From: an uncultured Lachnospiraceae bacterium
GTDB taxonomy: Bacteria; Bacillota_A; Clostridia; Lachnospirales; Lachnospiraceae
DNA length: 46,436 nucleotides
Assembly: GCA_902801585.1 (NCBI GenBank)
Contig: CADCIU010000015.1
Location: 1-46,436, forward strand
Direction: 5' to 3'
Part shown: piece by piece, positions 24,693-32,461 of the stretch
Position numbering within the stretch: position 1 is the first letter of the stretch
Layout of the letters: each line of letters begins with the position of its first letter
The notes under the pieces: model-generated
The model's input: only the letters and a program-made list of their open reading frames with translations
What the model was told of the DNA's origin: nothing
Database searches by the model: none
Translations under genes and position numbers: made by a program

Positions 24693-24714
24693 AATATCGT
24701 ATAGTGATATTATA
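24693..24714 (-). promoter_or_regulatory. Palindrome overlapping the CoA-transferase -10 box
   Basis: AATATC-gtatagt-GATATT (24693-24711) is a perfect 6-bp inverted repeat overlapping a minus-strand TATAAT (24709-24714). It is positioned like an operator for the CoA-transferase gene. No clear -35 or regulator is visible. Confidence 0.45.
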
Positions 24715-24749
24715 CAACAAGTATCGTCTGAAATCATCATCGATTCCTG

Positions 24750-24778
24750 TTGACAGCAGACTTTAAATTGTGTAAAAT
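24750..24778 (+). promoter_or_regulatory. Promoter of the trxA-trxB unit
   Basis: TTGACA (24750-24755) and TAAAAT (24773-24778) are 17 bp apart. The leader before trxA contains a small hairpin, AACCGGC/GCCGGTT (24806-24829), without a T-run. Confidence 0.85.
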
Positions 24779-24865
24779 CTATTTGTAAGCAATTTAAGTG
24801 TAAAAAACCGGCTGTGGTTTGCGCCGGTTATTAAAAGAGGTTATTATTAAGAAAGGAGATTATCC

Positions 24866-25183
24866 ATGGTTAAAAAGTTTGATGAGAATAATTTCGATGC
24901 AGAGGTCCTTCTGAGCAGCATCCCTGTATTTGTTGATTTTTACGCAGACTGGTGCGGTCCCTGCAAGATGATGAGTCCCGTCATCGACCAGCTCGCAGCG
25001 GAATATGAAGGAAAGATCAAGGTCGGCAAGGTCAACGTCGACGAGAACAACGATCTGGCCGTGAAGTACGGCATCATGAGCATCCCCAACATGATCTTTT
25101 TCAAGAACGGCCAGCCCGTGGACCGCATTGTCGGCGCCATTCCCAAGCCCCAGATGAAGTCCCGCTTCGAAAAAAATCTTTGA
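24866..25183 (+). CDS. trxA: Thioredoxin
   Basis: The 105-aa protein is a standard thioredoxin with the redox motif WCGPC (Cys30, Cys33) and the cis-Pro loop MSIPNMIFF. It reduces protein disulfides in the cytoplasm, using electrons from thioredoxin reductase, which is encoded 75 bp downstream on the same strand. AAAGGAG precedes the ATG, and a consensus promoter lies about 90 bp upstream. Confidence 0.97.
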   Translation: MVKKFDENNFDAEVLLSSIPVFVDFYADWCGPCKMMSPVIDQLAAEYEGKIKVGKVNVDENNDLAVKYGIMSIPNMIFFKNGQPVDRIVGAIPKPQMKSRFEKNL

Positions 25184-25200
25184 TCAGCAGTTCATAACAA

Positions 25201-25234
25201 ATTGCGGCTGCAGAAGTCATTCTGCAGCCGCAAT
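25201..25234 (+). promoter_or_regulatory. Long intercistronic hairpin between trxA and trxB
   Basis: ATTGCGGCTGCAGAA and TTCTGCAGCCGCAAT form a perfect 15-bp stem with a GTCA loop. No T-run follows and trxB begins 25 bp later, so it more likely stabilises or processes the message, or lowers trxB expression, than ends transcription. Confidence 0.7.
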
Positions 25235-25258
25235 ATCAATATACAGGAGAATTAACTT

Positions 25259-26170
25259 ATGTATGACCTGATCATCATCGGAGCCGGCCCTGCCGGTCTT
25301 TCCGCAGCAATTTACGCATCCCGCGCCAGACTGAGTGCCGTCGTGATCGAGCAGAACTTTGTAAACGGCGGTCAGATCATCGACACCTACGAGATCGATA
25401 ATTATCCGGGCCTGCCCGGGATCTCCGGCATGGACCTCGCCGCGAAAATGGCGGAACATGCGGAAAAGCTCGGCGTGGAAACTGTATACGGTTTCGTCCA
25501 GAACCTTGACCTCACAGGACCTGTCAAAAAAGTGGAGACGGACGAGGGCACCTATGAAGCCAAGGCCGTCATCATCGCCTCCGGCGCCACGCACAGCAAA
25601 CTCGGCGCACAGGGAGAAAACCAGTTCGCCGGAATGGGCGTCTCCTACTGCGCGACCTGTGACGGCGCGTTCTACCGCGGCAAGGATGTCCTCGTGGTTG
25701 GCGGCGGCGATGTCGCTGTGGAAGACGCGATCTTCCTGGCCCGCGGCTGCAATAAAGTTTACGTCGTGCACCGCAGAGATGAACTCCGCGCCGCCAAGAT
25801 CCTCCAGGAGAGTCTTCTCTCCCTTCCCAATGTGGAGATGGTCTGGAACTCCAACCTCAGGTCCGTGAACGGCGGCATGAAAGTGGAATCCGCGACAGTC
25901 GTCAATAAACTCGACCAGAGCGAGCGCACTATTCCGGTGTCCGGTGTCTTCATCGCCGTCGGCATCACGCCCCGCAGTGAATTTGCCCGCAATCATGTCT
26001 CCATGGACGAGAAGGGGTACATTATTGCCGACGAGACCGGAGCGACAAGTGTTCCCGGCGTCTTCGCCGCGGGCGACGTGCGCACCAAACAGCTGCGCCA
26101 GGTCGTCACCGCTGTCGCGGACGGCGCCAATGCCGTCACCAGCGCAGAGAAATATCTGCTGACAATTTAA
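25259..26170 (+). CDS. trxB: Thioredoxin reductase
   Basis: This 303-aa flavoprotein has the FAD motif IIGAGPAGLSAAIYASRA at the N-terminus, the redox pair CATC (Cys131, Cys134), and the NADPH motif VVGGGDVAVEDA with the HRRDELRA stretch that usually marks NADPH preference. The C-terminal GVFAAGDVR motif closes the FAD site. It transfers electrons from NADPH to thioredoxin. AGGAG precedes the start and the gene shares a transcript with trxA. Confidence 0.97.
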   Translation: MYDLIIIGAGPAGLSAAIYASRARLSAVVIEQNFVNGGQIIDTYEIDNYPGLPGISGMDLAAKMAEHAEKLGVETVYGFVQNLDLTGPVKKVETDEGTYEAKAVIIASGATHSKLGAQGENQFAGMGVSYCATCDGAFYRGKDVLVVGGGDVAVEDAIFLARGCNKVYVVHRRDELRAAKILQESLLSLPNVEMVWNSNLRSVNGGMKVESATVVNKLDQSERTIPVSGVFIAVGITPRSEFARNHVSMDEKGYIIADETGATSVPGVFAAGDVRTKQLRQVVTAVADGANAVTSAEKYLLTI

Positions 26171-26172
26171 TA

Positions 26173-26198
26173 CCGGCAGGCATTATGCTGCCTGCCGG
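26173..26198. terminator. Terminator between trxB and deoC
   Basis: CCGGCAGGCA-TTATGC-TGCCTGCCGG is a perfect 10-bp stem between the convergent trxB and deoC genes. T-rich sequence (TATTAAATT) follows only on the minus strand. Confidence 0.65.
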
Positions 26199-26214
26199 CA
26201 TGATACAGCTGAGA

Positions 26215-26901
26215 TCATGATACCCGGCTGAACTCTTCCAGGATCTGTATTCCGGCGGAGCATCCGATGCGCGTTGCACCTGCCTCGATCATTGCCTTGC
26301 AGGTCTTCCAGTCCCGGATGCCTCCCGCCGCCTTGACTTCCACCTCGTCGCCGACCGTCTGTTTCATGAGCGCCACGTCTTCCACGGTCGCTCCGCCGGT
26401 CCCGAACCCGGTGGAAGTCTTTATGAAGTCAGGCTTTGCAAGAAGCGCTATTTTGGCCAGTTTCTCGATCTCCTTCTTCTCGAGATAGCAGTTCTCGAAG
26501 ATGACCTTGGAGAGCACACCCGCTGCGCGGCAGATATCCGCGATGGTGCGCATCTCCCGCTCCACGTAATCCCAGCGGCCGTCCTTGACGGCGGTGAGGT
26601 TGGTCACATAGTCGATCTCATCCGCCCCCTGGGAAATGGCAAACAGCGCAGCCGCGCTCTTATCCTCAACACTGTTCTGTCCCAGAGGAAAGCTGATGCA
26701 GGGACCGACGTGCACGTCCGTTCCTTTCAACAGCTCTTTGCACATGGCGGTGTGCACAGGATTGATCGCGACCATCCTGAACCCGTACTGTCTGGCCTCT
26801 TCACAGAGCCTGCGAATGTCTGCGCTCGATGCAAATGCCTTGAGATTCGTGTGGTCAAACATGAAGCACAGATCTTTCCTGGTAAGTTTGCTGATATCCA
26901 T
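26215..26901 (-). CDS. deoC: Deoxyribose-phosphate aldolase
   Basis: The 228-aa protein is a DeoC-family class I aldolase. The Schiff-base Lys lies in PDFIKTSTGFGTGGAT and the second active-site Lys in VEVKAAGGIRD. It cleaves 2-deoxyribose 5-phosphate to acetaldehyde and glyceraldehyde 3-phosphate in nucleoside salvage. Two usual motifs vary slightly: EIDYVTNL in place of the common EIDMVINI, and KVIFENCYL in place of KVIIETCLL. No other nucleoside genes are beside it. The upstream region carries a slippage-prone repeat with several -10-like words. Confidence 0.92.
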   Translation of the reverse strand: MDISKLTRKDLCFMFDHTNLKAFASSADIRRLCEEARQYGFRMVAINPVHTAMCKELLKGTDVHVGPCISFPLGQNSVEDKSAAALFAISQGADEIDYVTNLTAVKDGRWDYVEREMRTIADICRAAGVLSKVIFENCYLEKKEIEKLAKIALLAKPDFIKTSTGFGTGGATVEDVALMKQTVGDEVEVKAAGGIRDWKTCKAMIEAGATRIGCSAGIQILEEFSRVS

Positions 26902-26915
26902 CGTTTCATCATCCT

Positions 26916-26965
26916 TTCTGTTATATATTCTGTTATATATTCTGTTATATTTATTCTGTTATATT
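26916..26965 (-). repeat. Repeated TTCTGTTATAT(A/T) array in the deoC promoter region
   Basis: Four copies of a 12-bp unit begin at 26916, 26928, 26940 and 26954, directly upstream of deoC. On the minus strand each supplies a TATAAC word, a possible -10 element, so copy number could tune expression. Confidence 0.8.
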
Positions 26966-27040
26966 TAACTGTTATCTTTTTTACTGTCTTTTTTCTGCGG
27001 TCTGTGAGATGATCTTATCAAATCCAAGGAGGTATTTCCC

Positions 27041-27295
27041 ATGTCCGTTTATGACAAAAAAGTGCTCGCCTGCTTTCTGAAAAACCAGCTTCAGCTTTTC
27101 CCCGAAGAAGTGGCTTCCACACCGGAGGAAGCGGCTGAATTTCTTGATGAGATGTTCGCCGTCGTCGTCAAGGGAAAACGGGCGGTCCGCAAATACTTCG
27201 AAGAGGCGGGCGTCGACATGACAGACGGCGATATTCTTAATGCATCCGAAGTATTTGACGTGGGAGACGGCCGCTACCTGATCGTGGAAGGCTGA
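27041..27295 (+). CDS. Small conserved-looking hypothetical protein
   Basis: The protein has 84 aa, mostly helical and acidic, with no membrane segment and no motif I recognise. An excellent ribosome-binding site (AAGGAGG, 7-nt spacing) and balanced composition support a real gene. It faces the metH gene, whose stop lies 53 bp away. The segment ending GDILNASEVFDVGDGRYLIVEG is the most distinctive part. I can assign no function; its cysteine (Cys11) is single, so a metal site is unlikely. Confidence 0.75.
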   Translation: MSVYDKKVLACFLKNQLQLFPEEVASTPEEAAEFLDEMFAVVVKGKRAVRKYFEEAGVDMTDGDILNASEVFDVGDGRYLIVEG

Positions 27296-27348
27296 GCCTC
27301 CCCGTAAACTTTCTGCGAACGGCTCTTTCGCCGGCAGACGATGCTTCG

Positions 27349-29799
27349 TTATCGGTCCGCGAACACTTCTTCCGCGAAGTGCACGGTCGCCATCGCATCT
27401 TTTGCATAAAAGTCCGCGTGTATGCTGTCCGCATATTCCTGTGTCATGACCGCGCCGCCCACGACGATCTTCGTGTCCGGCTTTTTCTCGTGAAGAATGC
27501 GGATCGTCTCCTCCATGCTGACCACTGTCGTGGTCATCAGGGCGCTCAGCCCCACCAGCGCGATATTCTCTCTGACTGCCGTCTCCGCCACGAGCTCCGG
27601 CGCCACGTCCTTGCCCAGGTCGAGCACCTCAAAGCCATAGTTCTCCAGCATTACTTTGACGATATTTTTACCTATGTCGTGGATGTCCCCCTTGACCGTG
27701 GCGAGGATGATCCTTCCTTTCACTTCCTGTTCCTGTCCCTGCAGGGACTCCTTGACCACCTCAAAAGCGGCCTTGGCGGCCTCCGCGCTCATCAGAAGCT
27801 GCGGAAGAAAGACCGTGCCTCTCTCGAAACCCTTGCCCACCTTGTCCAGTGCGGGGATCAGGTCCCTGTTGATCAGATCCAGCGGATCGCAGCTCTTTAG
27901 TGCCGCGCGTGCGGCTTCCGCCGCTCTCTCTGCCATGCCGCGCTCCACGCTCTCTGAGAGCCCCATTTCCGAACCGCCAAGGGCCGGACTGCCTGCTGCC
28001 GAAGCAGCCTGTGATCCGCCTGCTGCAGCGCCTTGCGATGAGGCAGCGCCGCTTTCCGCCGGTCTTCTGTCCGGTGTCCCTGCATACGCCGCTATATAAT
28101 CCATGCACTGCGGATCCATATTCGCGAGAGCAAGGAAGGCTCTGTACGCCTCCATCATCTCTTCGTTTCCGGGATTCATGATCGCTGCAGACAGTCCGCT
28201 CTGGAGCGCCATGGCAAGGAAAAACGAGTTGATGATCGCCCGTCTGGGAAGGCCGAACGATATATTGGACACTCCCAGGATCGTGTGCCCGTGCAGCTCA
28301 TCCCGGACCCTGCGCAATGTCTCCAATGTCACCATCGCCGATGCGCTGTCGGAAGAGATCGTCATCGCAAGTCCGTCGATCACGATGTCCTCGCGCGGGA
28401 CACCGTAGCGGTCAGCTGCCTCGTAGATCTTCCTCGCTATGCGGATCCTCCCGTCAGCATCTCCGGGAATCCCGTCCTCATCCAGAACGAGCGCGACCAG
28501 GACGCCGCCGTATTTGCGGACAAGGGGAAACACCGTTTCTATGCTCTCTCTTTTGCCGTTGACGGAGTTGACCATGGGCTTTCCGTTGTAGAGGCGCATG
28601 CCTCTCTCAAGCGCCTCAGGATCGCTTGTATCGATCTGAAGAGGCAGGGCGAGCACACTCTGCAGCCTTGTGACCACTTCTCCCATCATCGCCGGCTCGT
28701 CGATCTCCGGCAGGCCCACGTTGACATCCAGTATATGCGCGCCGCTGTCCTCCTGGCGCAGCCCTTCTTCAAGAATGTACTCGATATTATTGTCCCGGAG
28801 TGCCTGCTTGAATTTCTTCTTGCCGGTCGGATTGATGCGCTCGCCGATGATCACGGGGCGCGTTCCGATCTCTACGCACTGCGAATAAGAACTGACGACC
28901 GTTCTGTGTTTTGGAACAGGCTCCTGAAACGGCACTTTTTTGACTCTCTGCGCCGTGAGACGGATATGCTCCGGCGTTGTTCCGCAGCAGCCGCCGACCA
29001 CATGGACGCCCATGGCCGCGATCTCTTCCATCTGACGGGCAAAATCTTCCGGTCCCACGTTGTAGACCGTCTTCCCGCCTTCCGTCCGCGGAAGTCCTGC
29101 ATTGGGATTGACGATCACCGGAATACTGCACACCTGCGTGAGACGGCGCACAACAGGCATCATCTGCTCGGGCCCCAGTCCGCAGTTGACGCCGAGCGCA
29201 TCCACATGCAGCCCTTCCAAGAGAGCGACCGTCGAGTCGACGTCGCCTCCGGTCAGAAGTTTGCCTTTTCCGTCATAGGTCGTCGTAATGCAGACCGGAA
29301 GATCGCAGTTCTCCTTTGCGGCTAAGACCGCCGCCTTGGCCTCGTAGCTGTCCGACATGGTCTCGATCATGACCAGATCCGCTCCCGCAGCGCTTCCGTA
29401 ACGGACGACTTCTCCGAAGATCTCCACTGCCCTCTCAAACGGAAGGTCTCCCAAAGGCTGCAGAAGCTTTCCCGTAGGGCCGATGTCAAGGGCGATATAC
29501 GCGTCCTCGCGGCCGGTCCTCCGCCTCGCCTCTTTTGCCAGCTCCACCGCGGCCGTGACGATCTCCTGCAGCCGCTCGGGAAATTTCAGTGCATTTGCGC
29601 CAAACGTATTTGTGTTGAAAATATCGCACCCTGCTTCCAAGTATCTGCTGTGCAGATCAATGATCTCCTCAGGCCTCTCCAAATTCCAGGTCTCAGGCAG
29701 CTCTCCTCCCCGCAGCCCCTTGGCCTGCAGGATCGTGCCTGTCCCGCCGTCGCAAAATAGCCATTCTTTACCAAGACGTTTGCGCAAATCTCTTCTCAT
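27349..29799 (-). CDS. metH: Cobalamin-dependent methionine synthase, core without activation domain
   Basis: The 816-aa protein has, in order, a homocysteine S-methyltransferase domain (zinc Cys in GVNCGLGP and GGCCGTTP), a pterin-binding domain (RPVIIGERINPTGKKKF onward), a cobalamin cap and the B12 domain with cobalt-ligand His near residue 706 in GDIHDIGKNIV. It moves the methyl group of methyltetrahydrofolate to homocysteine. The reactivation domain of long MetH proteins is missing and is encoded separately by the gene that overlaps its start by 4 bp (ATGA). A linker of about 40 residues rich in Ala, Ser and Gly joins the pterin and B12 halves. Confidence 0.94.
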   Translation of the reverse strand: MRRDLRKRLGKEWLFCDGGTGTILQAKGLRGGELPETWNLERPEEIIDLHSRYLEAGCDIFNTNTFGANALKFPERLQEIVTAAVELAKEARRRTGREDAYIALDIGPTGKLLQPLGDLPFERAVEIFGEVVRYGSAAGADLVMIETMSDSYEAKAAVLAAKENCDLPVCITTTYDGKGKLLTGGDVDSTVALLEGLHVDALGVNCGLGPEQMMPVVRRLTQVCSIPVIVNPNAGLPRTEGGKTVYNVGPEDFARQMEEIAAMGVHVVGGCCGTTPEHIRLTAQRVKKVPFQEPVPKHRTVVSSYSQCVEIGTRPVIIGERINPTGKKKFKQALRDNNIEYILEEGLRQEDSGAHILDVNVGLPEIDEPAMMGEVVTRLQSVLALPLQIDTSDPEALERGMRLYNGKPMVNSVNGKRESIETVFPLVRKYGGVLVALVLDEDGIPGDADGRIRIARKIYEAADRYGVPREDIVIDGLAMTISSDSASAMVTLETLRRVRDELHGHTILGVSNISFGLPRRAIINSFFLAMALQSGLSAAIMNPGNEEMMEAYRAFLALANMDPQCMDYIAAYAGTPDRRPAESGAASSQGAAAGGSQAASAAGSPALGGSEMGLSESVERGMAERAAEAARAALKSCDPLDLINRDLIPALDKVGKGFERGTVFLPQLLMSAEAAKAAFEVVKESLQGQEQEVKGRIILATVKGDIHDIGKNIVKVMLENYGFEVLDLGKDVAPELVAETAVRENIALVGLSALMTTTVVSMEETIRILHEKKPDTKIVVGGAVMTQEYADSIHADFYAKDAMATVHFAEEVFADR

Positions 29800-30530
29800 T
29801 CTCTTCGCTCTTCCTCATGAATATCCATCAAAATCTCTTGTTCCATGCCGATACTATGATCCGCATAAGGGCAGCTCTCTGCAGCGGCACAGCTGCCGCA
29901 TTTCCCGGCCTCAGGACTGTCGCGCCCAGGGCTTGCGGGCTCCGGCGAAACTCCGATCAGCGCCGTCACCGACTTACTGGGCGTCATCAATAACGACTCG
30001 GTAAGACTCACACCGATCTCCTTGGGCATATTCAGAAGTCCGCTGATCTGCTTCTGCACAGACAAAGGCAGATCCCCGTATCCCGGGGAAAATCTGGGCC
30101 TCGTGTACAGCCCGTCTCTCGCCGCCTCACTGCGAATCCTCTCATTGATCTCATCGCACCAGGCTTCCGTCATCGCCGCAGCGGCCGCCTGATAGATGAG
30201 CGCTCGGCTCATCCTTCCTACGCTCGCCCGCCGCACAAGTCTGTCCGGCCCCGGTCCCAATGTGACGGCCATGATATAGACTTCCGTGCATCCCTTCAGA
30301 TTACGCGCAAGGTCTCTGCTCCCGGTCTCGATCCCGCCAAAAGAGAGGACGCTCCCGTCTCCCTCTTCCTTCTGGAGGAGGCCGAACCGGTCATACACAA
30401 ATCTGGGCGTGATCACTTTCTCCAGCTCATTGATGCACTGATCGATCTCCCGCATCATGCTCTCATCGGGCGTGACCCCGTAATATCCCAGATAGCGGGT
30501 AATCTCTCTCAGATCCGGCTTGTGTTCCAT
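29796..30530 (-). CDS. Stand-alone methionine synthase activation-domain protein
   Basis: The 244-aa protein starts at ATG 30530 (GGAGG five bases before); an in-frame ATG at 30542 is less well placed. It matches the AdoMet-binding activation domain of MetH, with the RPRFSPGYGD motif near residue 150. With a flavodoxin-type donor it would restore oxidised cob(II)alamin of the MetH core. The stop overlaps metH, so translation is coupled. The C-terminus adds a Cys cluster KCGSCAAAESCPY (CX2CX5C), which may hold a metal or Fe-S centre. The split layout is common in Clostridia. Confidence 0.88.
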   Translation of the reverse strand: MEHKPDLREITRYLGYYGVTPDESMMREIDQCINELEKVITPRFVYDRFGLLQKEEGDGSVLSFGGIETGSRDLARNLKGCTEVYIMAVTLGPGPDRLVRRASVGRMSRALIYQAAAAAMTEAWCDEINERIRSEAARDGLYTRPRFSPGYGDLPLSVQKQISGLLNMPKEIGVSLTESLLMTPSKSVTALIGVSPEPASPGRDSPEAGKCGSCAAAESCPYADHSIGMEQEILMDIHEEERRE

Positions 30531-30693
30531 TGCGACCTCCATTGCGGCGCAGGCGCCGCTCTCTGCGCTTTCCCTTATGCTGATTATCTTACCGAATCAC
30601 TGCATCCTTCGCAAGCCGTCCCGCAGACTTCCCGGACCGATGGCTTTAAGAACCCCGCTTCTTTGCCGGCTCCCTTCCGGTCCGAAACCAATT

Positions 30694-30728
30694 AAAAAGG
30701 GCAGCCACATCATGTGTGCTGCCCTTTT
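30694..30728 (-). terminator. Terminator after the polysaccharide deacetylase gene
   Basis: AAAAGGGCAGC pairs with GCTGCCCTTTT, with an inner CACA/TGTG pairing. On the minus strand TTTTTAATT follows. The rest of 30531-30693 shows no gene and no riboswitch I can recognise. Confidence 0.85.
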
Positions 30729-30733
30729 AGTGC

Positions 30734-32227
30734 TTAGTTATTGATGCCGTGATGGCAGGTCTGCGTTTCGCTGGTGATCGGAAGGAAAGTATATCCCTCC
30801 TTAAGCGCATCCGTGATAAAGCGGTCCATCATATTGACGGTATAATCTTTGATATCATGGCAGAGAATGAAGGATTTCTCATATGTGTGAATTCCGTTCA
30901 TCATGTTCTGGTACATGACGCTGCCGTCGGTGGTATCGCCCGCGTCGCCGCTCGTGACATTCCAGTCCACGTAGGTATACCCTTTCGTTTTGGACTCTTC
31001 CGCCAGCTGCGTCATAATTCCGTCACAGTAGTTTGCGCTGATCGTGTTGGAACTGCCGCCGGGGAATCGGAACAGGTCTGTCCTGCAGCCGGTCTGCTCT
31101 CGGACAATGTCCTGCATTTTGTTAAAATCGTCCCAATATGCCTCTGAGCTGGAGTAGATCTGCTCGTAATCATGCGTAGCAGTGTGCACGGCGACTGTAT
31201 GACCCGCTTTGTATTCGGCGCGGATCAAATCCCGGTAGTCTTCATTTGCCGCCGTCACGAAGAAGGTTGCCCTTACTTTGTGCTTGGCAAGGATCTTCAA
31301 GAGGTCCTCGGTATACGGGCCGGGCCCGTCGTCAAAAGTCAGATAGATCACTTTGGTCGGATCCATTTTCTTGGGAATGGCAGGCGCCTTTCTCTTCACC
31401 GTGACATACCGGCTCTTCTCCGCCTCGTTTCCCCATTCATCGCTTACTTTATAGGTGAGTGTGTAGGTCCCGGCTTTCGCAAGATTGACTTCTCCGGTGC
31501 GCTCGATCCGATCCGAGACATCTCCGTCGGCGTCATCTTCGGCCCGGACATCGTCTTCCCAAGTCTCACCTTTGAAAATGAAGGCCTCTTCTCCGGAAGG
31601 AAAATGGAATACGGGTGCATTTCGGTCATCATAGAAGATCTCTCGTTCCGCCAAAGCTGTGTTCCCGGCCTGGTCTGTTACAGAATAATAGACCGTTCCG
31701 TCCTTCTCCTCGCGGGTGACCTTGTCTGTGATATCTCCGTCATGATTGTCGATTGCCGTAAACCCTTCTTCCTCGTACTCATGATGAGGAAGTGTGTAAT
31801 AGTCGTCGATATGTTTCAGTTCAATAGCCGGTGGTGTTGTATCTACAATGTTGACTGTCCTCGTGTCTTCGGCTCTCAGGGCAAGGAACTTTGCGCTGAA
31901 CGTAACGGTGTAGGTTCCGGGTTCATGAATATTGACACCTTTGGCAGAGATGTCCACAGGAATCGGATGATGGACAAAGCTCAGGACCGATCCGGTCAGT
32001 TCTGCGGCGGCACCTTCATCCTCATAGGGAATTCCGCACTCGCGGACCACCTCGTCTTCTCCGTTCAGATGGATCTCGATCCGCCATTGGTTAATGCCAA
32101 AGACGAAGATCAGGACCATTACCAGCACCGCCGACGCAATGATCATGGTATTTCTGACAGCGGCTTTATGCCGAAGCTTCTTCGAAAAAGAAGAACCCGG
32201 CTTTCGCCGGTCATTCTTAGCTGCCAT
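30734..32227 (-). CDS. Membrane-anchored polysaccharide deacetylase with Ig-like domains
   Basis: The 497-aa product starts at ATG 32227, with GGAGG nine bases upstream; a longer frame to 32395 has no support. A basic N-terminus and one helix (about 26-44) anchor it with the bulk outside. Two or three DUF5011-type Ig-like domains follow (DTTPPAIELKHIDDYYTLP; DGDITDKVT; DGDVSDRIE). The C-terminal NodB domain has LTFDDGPGPYT and HTATHDY, the metal ligands Asp-His-His. Such enzymes remove acetyl groups from wall glycans, often peptidoglycan GlcNAc, which changes lysozyme resistance. Confidence 0.9.
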   Translation of the reverse strand: MAAKNDRRKPGSSFSKKLRHKAAVRNTMIIASAVLVMVLIFVFGINQWRIEIHLNGEDEVVRECGIPYEDEGAAAELTGSVLSFVHHPIPVDISAKGVNIHEPGTYTVTFSAKFLALRAEDTRTVNIVDTTPPAIELKHIDDYYTLPHHEYEEEGFTAIDNHDGDITDKVTREEKDGTVYYSVTDQAGNTALAEREIFYDDRNAPVFHFPSGEEAFIFKGETWEDDVRAEDDADGDVSDRIERTGEVNLAKAGTYTLTYKVSDEWGNEAEKSRYVTVKRKAPAIPKKMDPTKVIYLTFDDGPGPYTEDLLKILAKHKVRATFFVTAANEDYRDLIRAEYKAGHTVAVHTATHDYEQIYSSSEAYWDDFNKMQDIVREQTGCRTDLFRFPGGSSNTISANYCDGIMTQLAEESKTKGYTYVDWNVTSGDAGDTTDGSVMYQNMMNGIHTYEKSFILCHDIKDYTVNMMDRFITDALKEGYTFLPITSETQTCHHGINN

Positions 32228-32381
32228 AAGAATCACCTCCTTTGCAGAGTTATAATATACTTCTTTTGCGAGGCCGGTGTCAATCTCGGAGTACGGCACT
32301 TGAGCCTCGGGGCTCGGTGAGAGAGCCGTTTCCCGCGCTCGGGATTCGGGAAGCACTGCCCCGTCATCCTTTCGCAAAACG

Positions 32382-32422
32382 GGGGGCTCCCGCACCGGAA
32401 ATCACTCCGTGCGGCAGCCCCC
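32382..32422 (-). terminator. Terminator after the lipoprotein gene
   Basis: GGGGGCTCCCGCACCGGA pairs with TCCGTGCGGCAGCCCCC with small bulges. On the minus strand CGTTTTGC follows. It divides the lipoprotein gene from the deacetylase gene, which has its own -10-like TATAAC. Confidence 0.75.
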
Positions 32423-32461
32423 TCGCTGCATCACTATGTGGATTTGTTCATCATACCCGCA

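Noticed and set aside
30531..30693. Cobalamin or S-adenosylmethionine riboswitch before the methionine synthase genes
   Set aside because: GGGAAG and other fragments occur, but the conserved core order of either riboswitch is not present.
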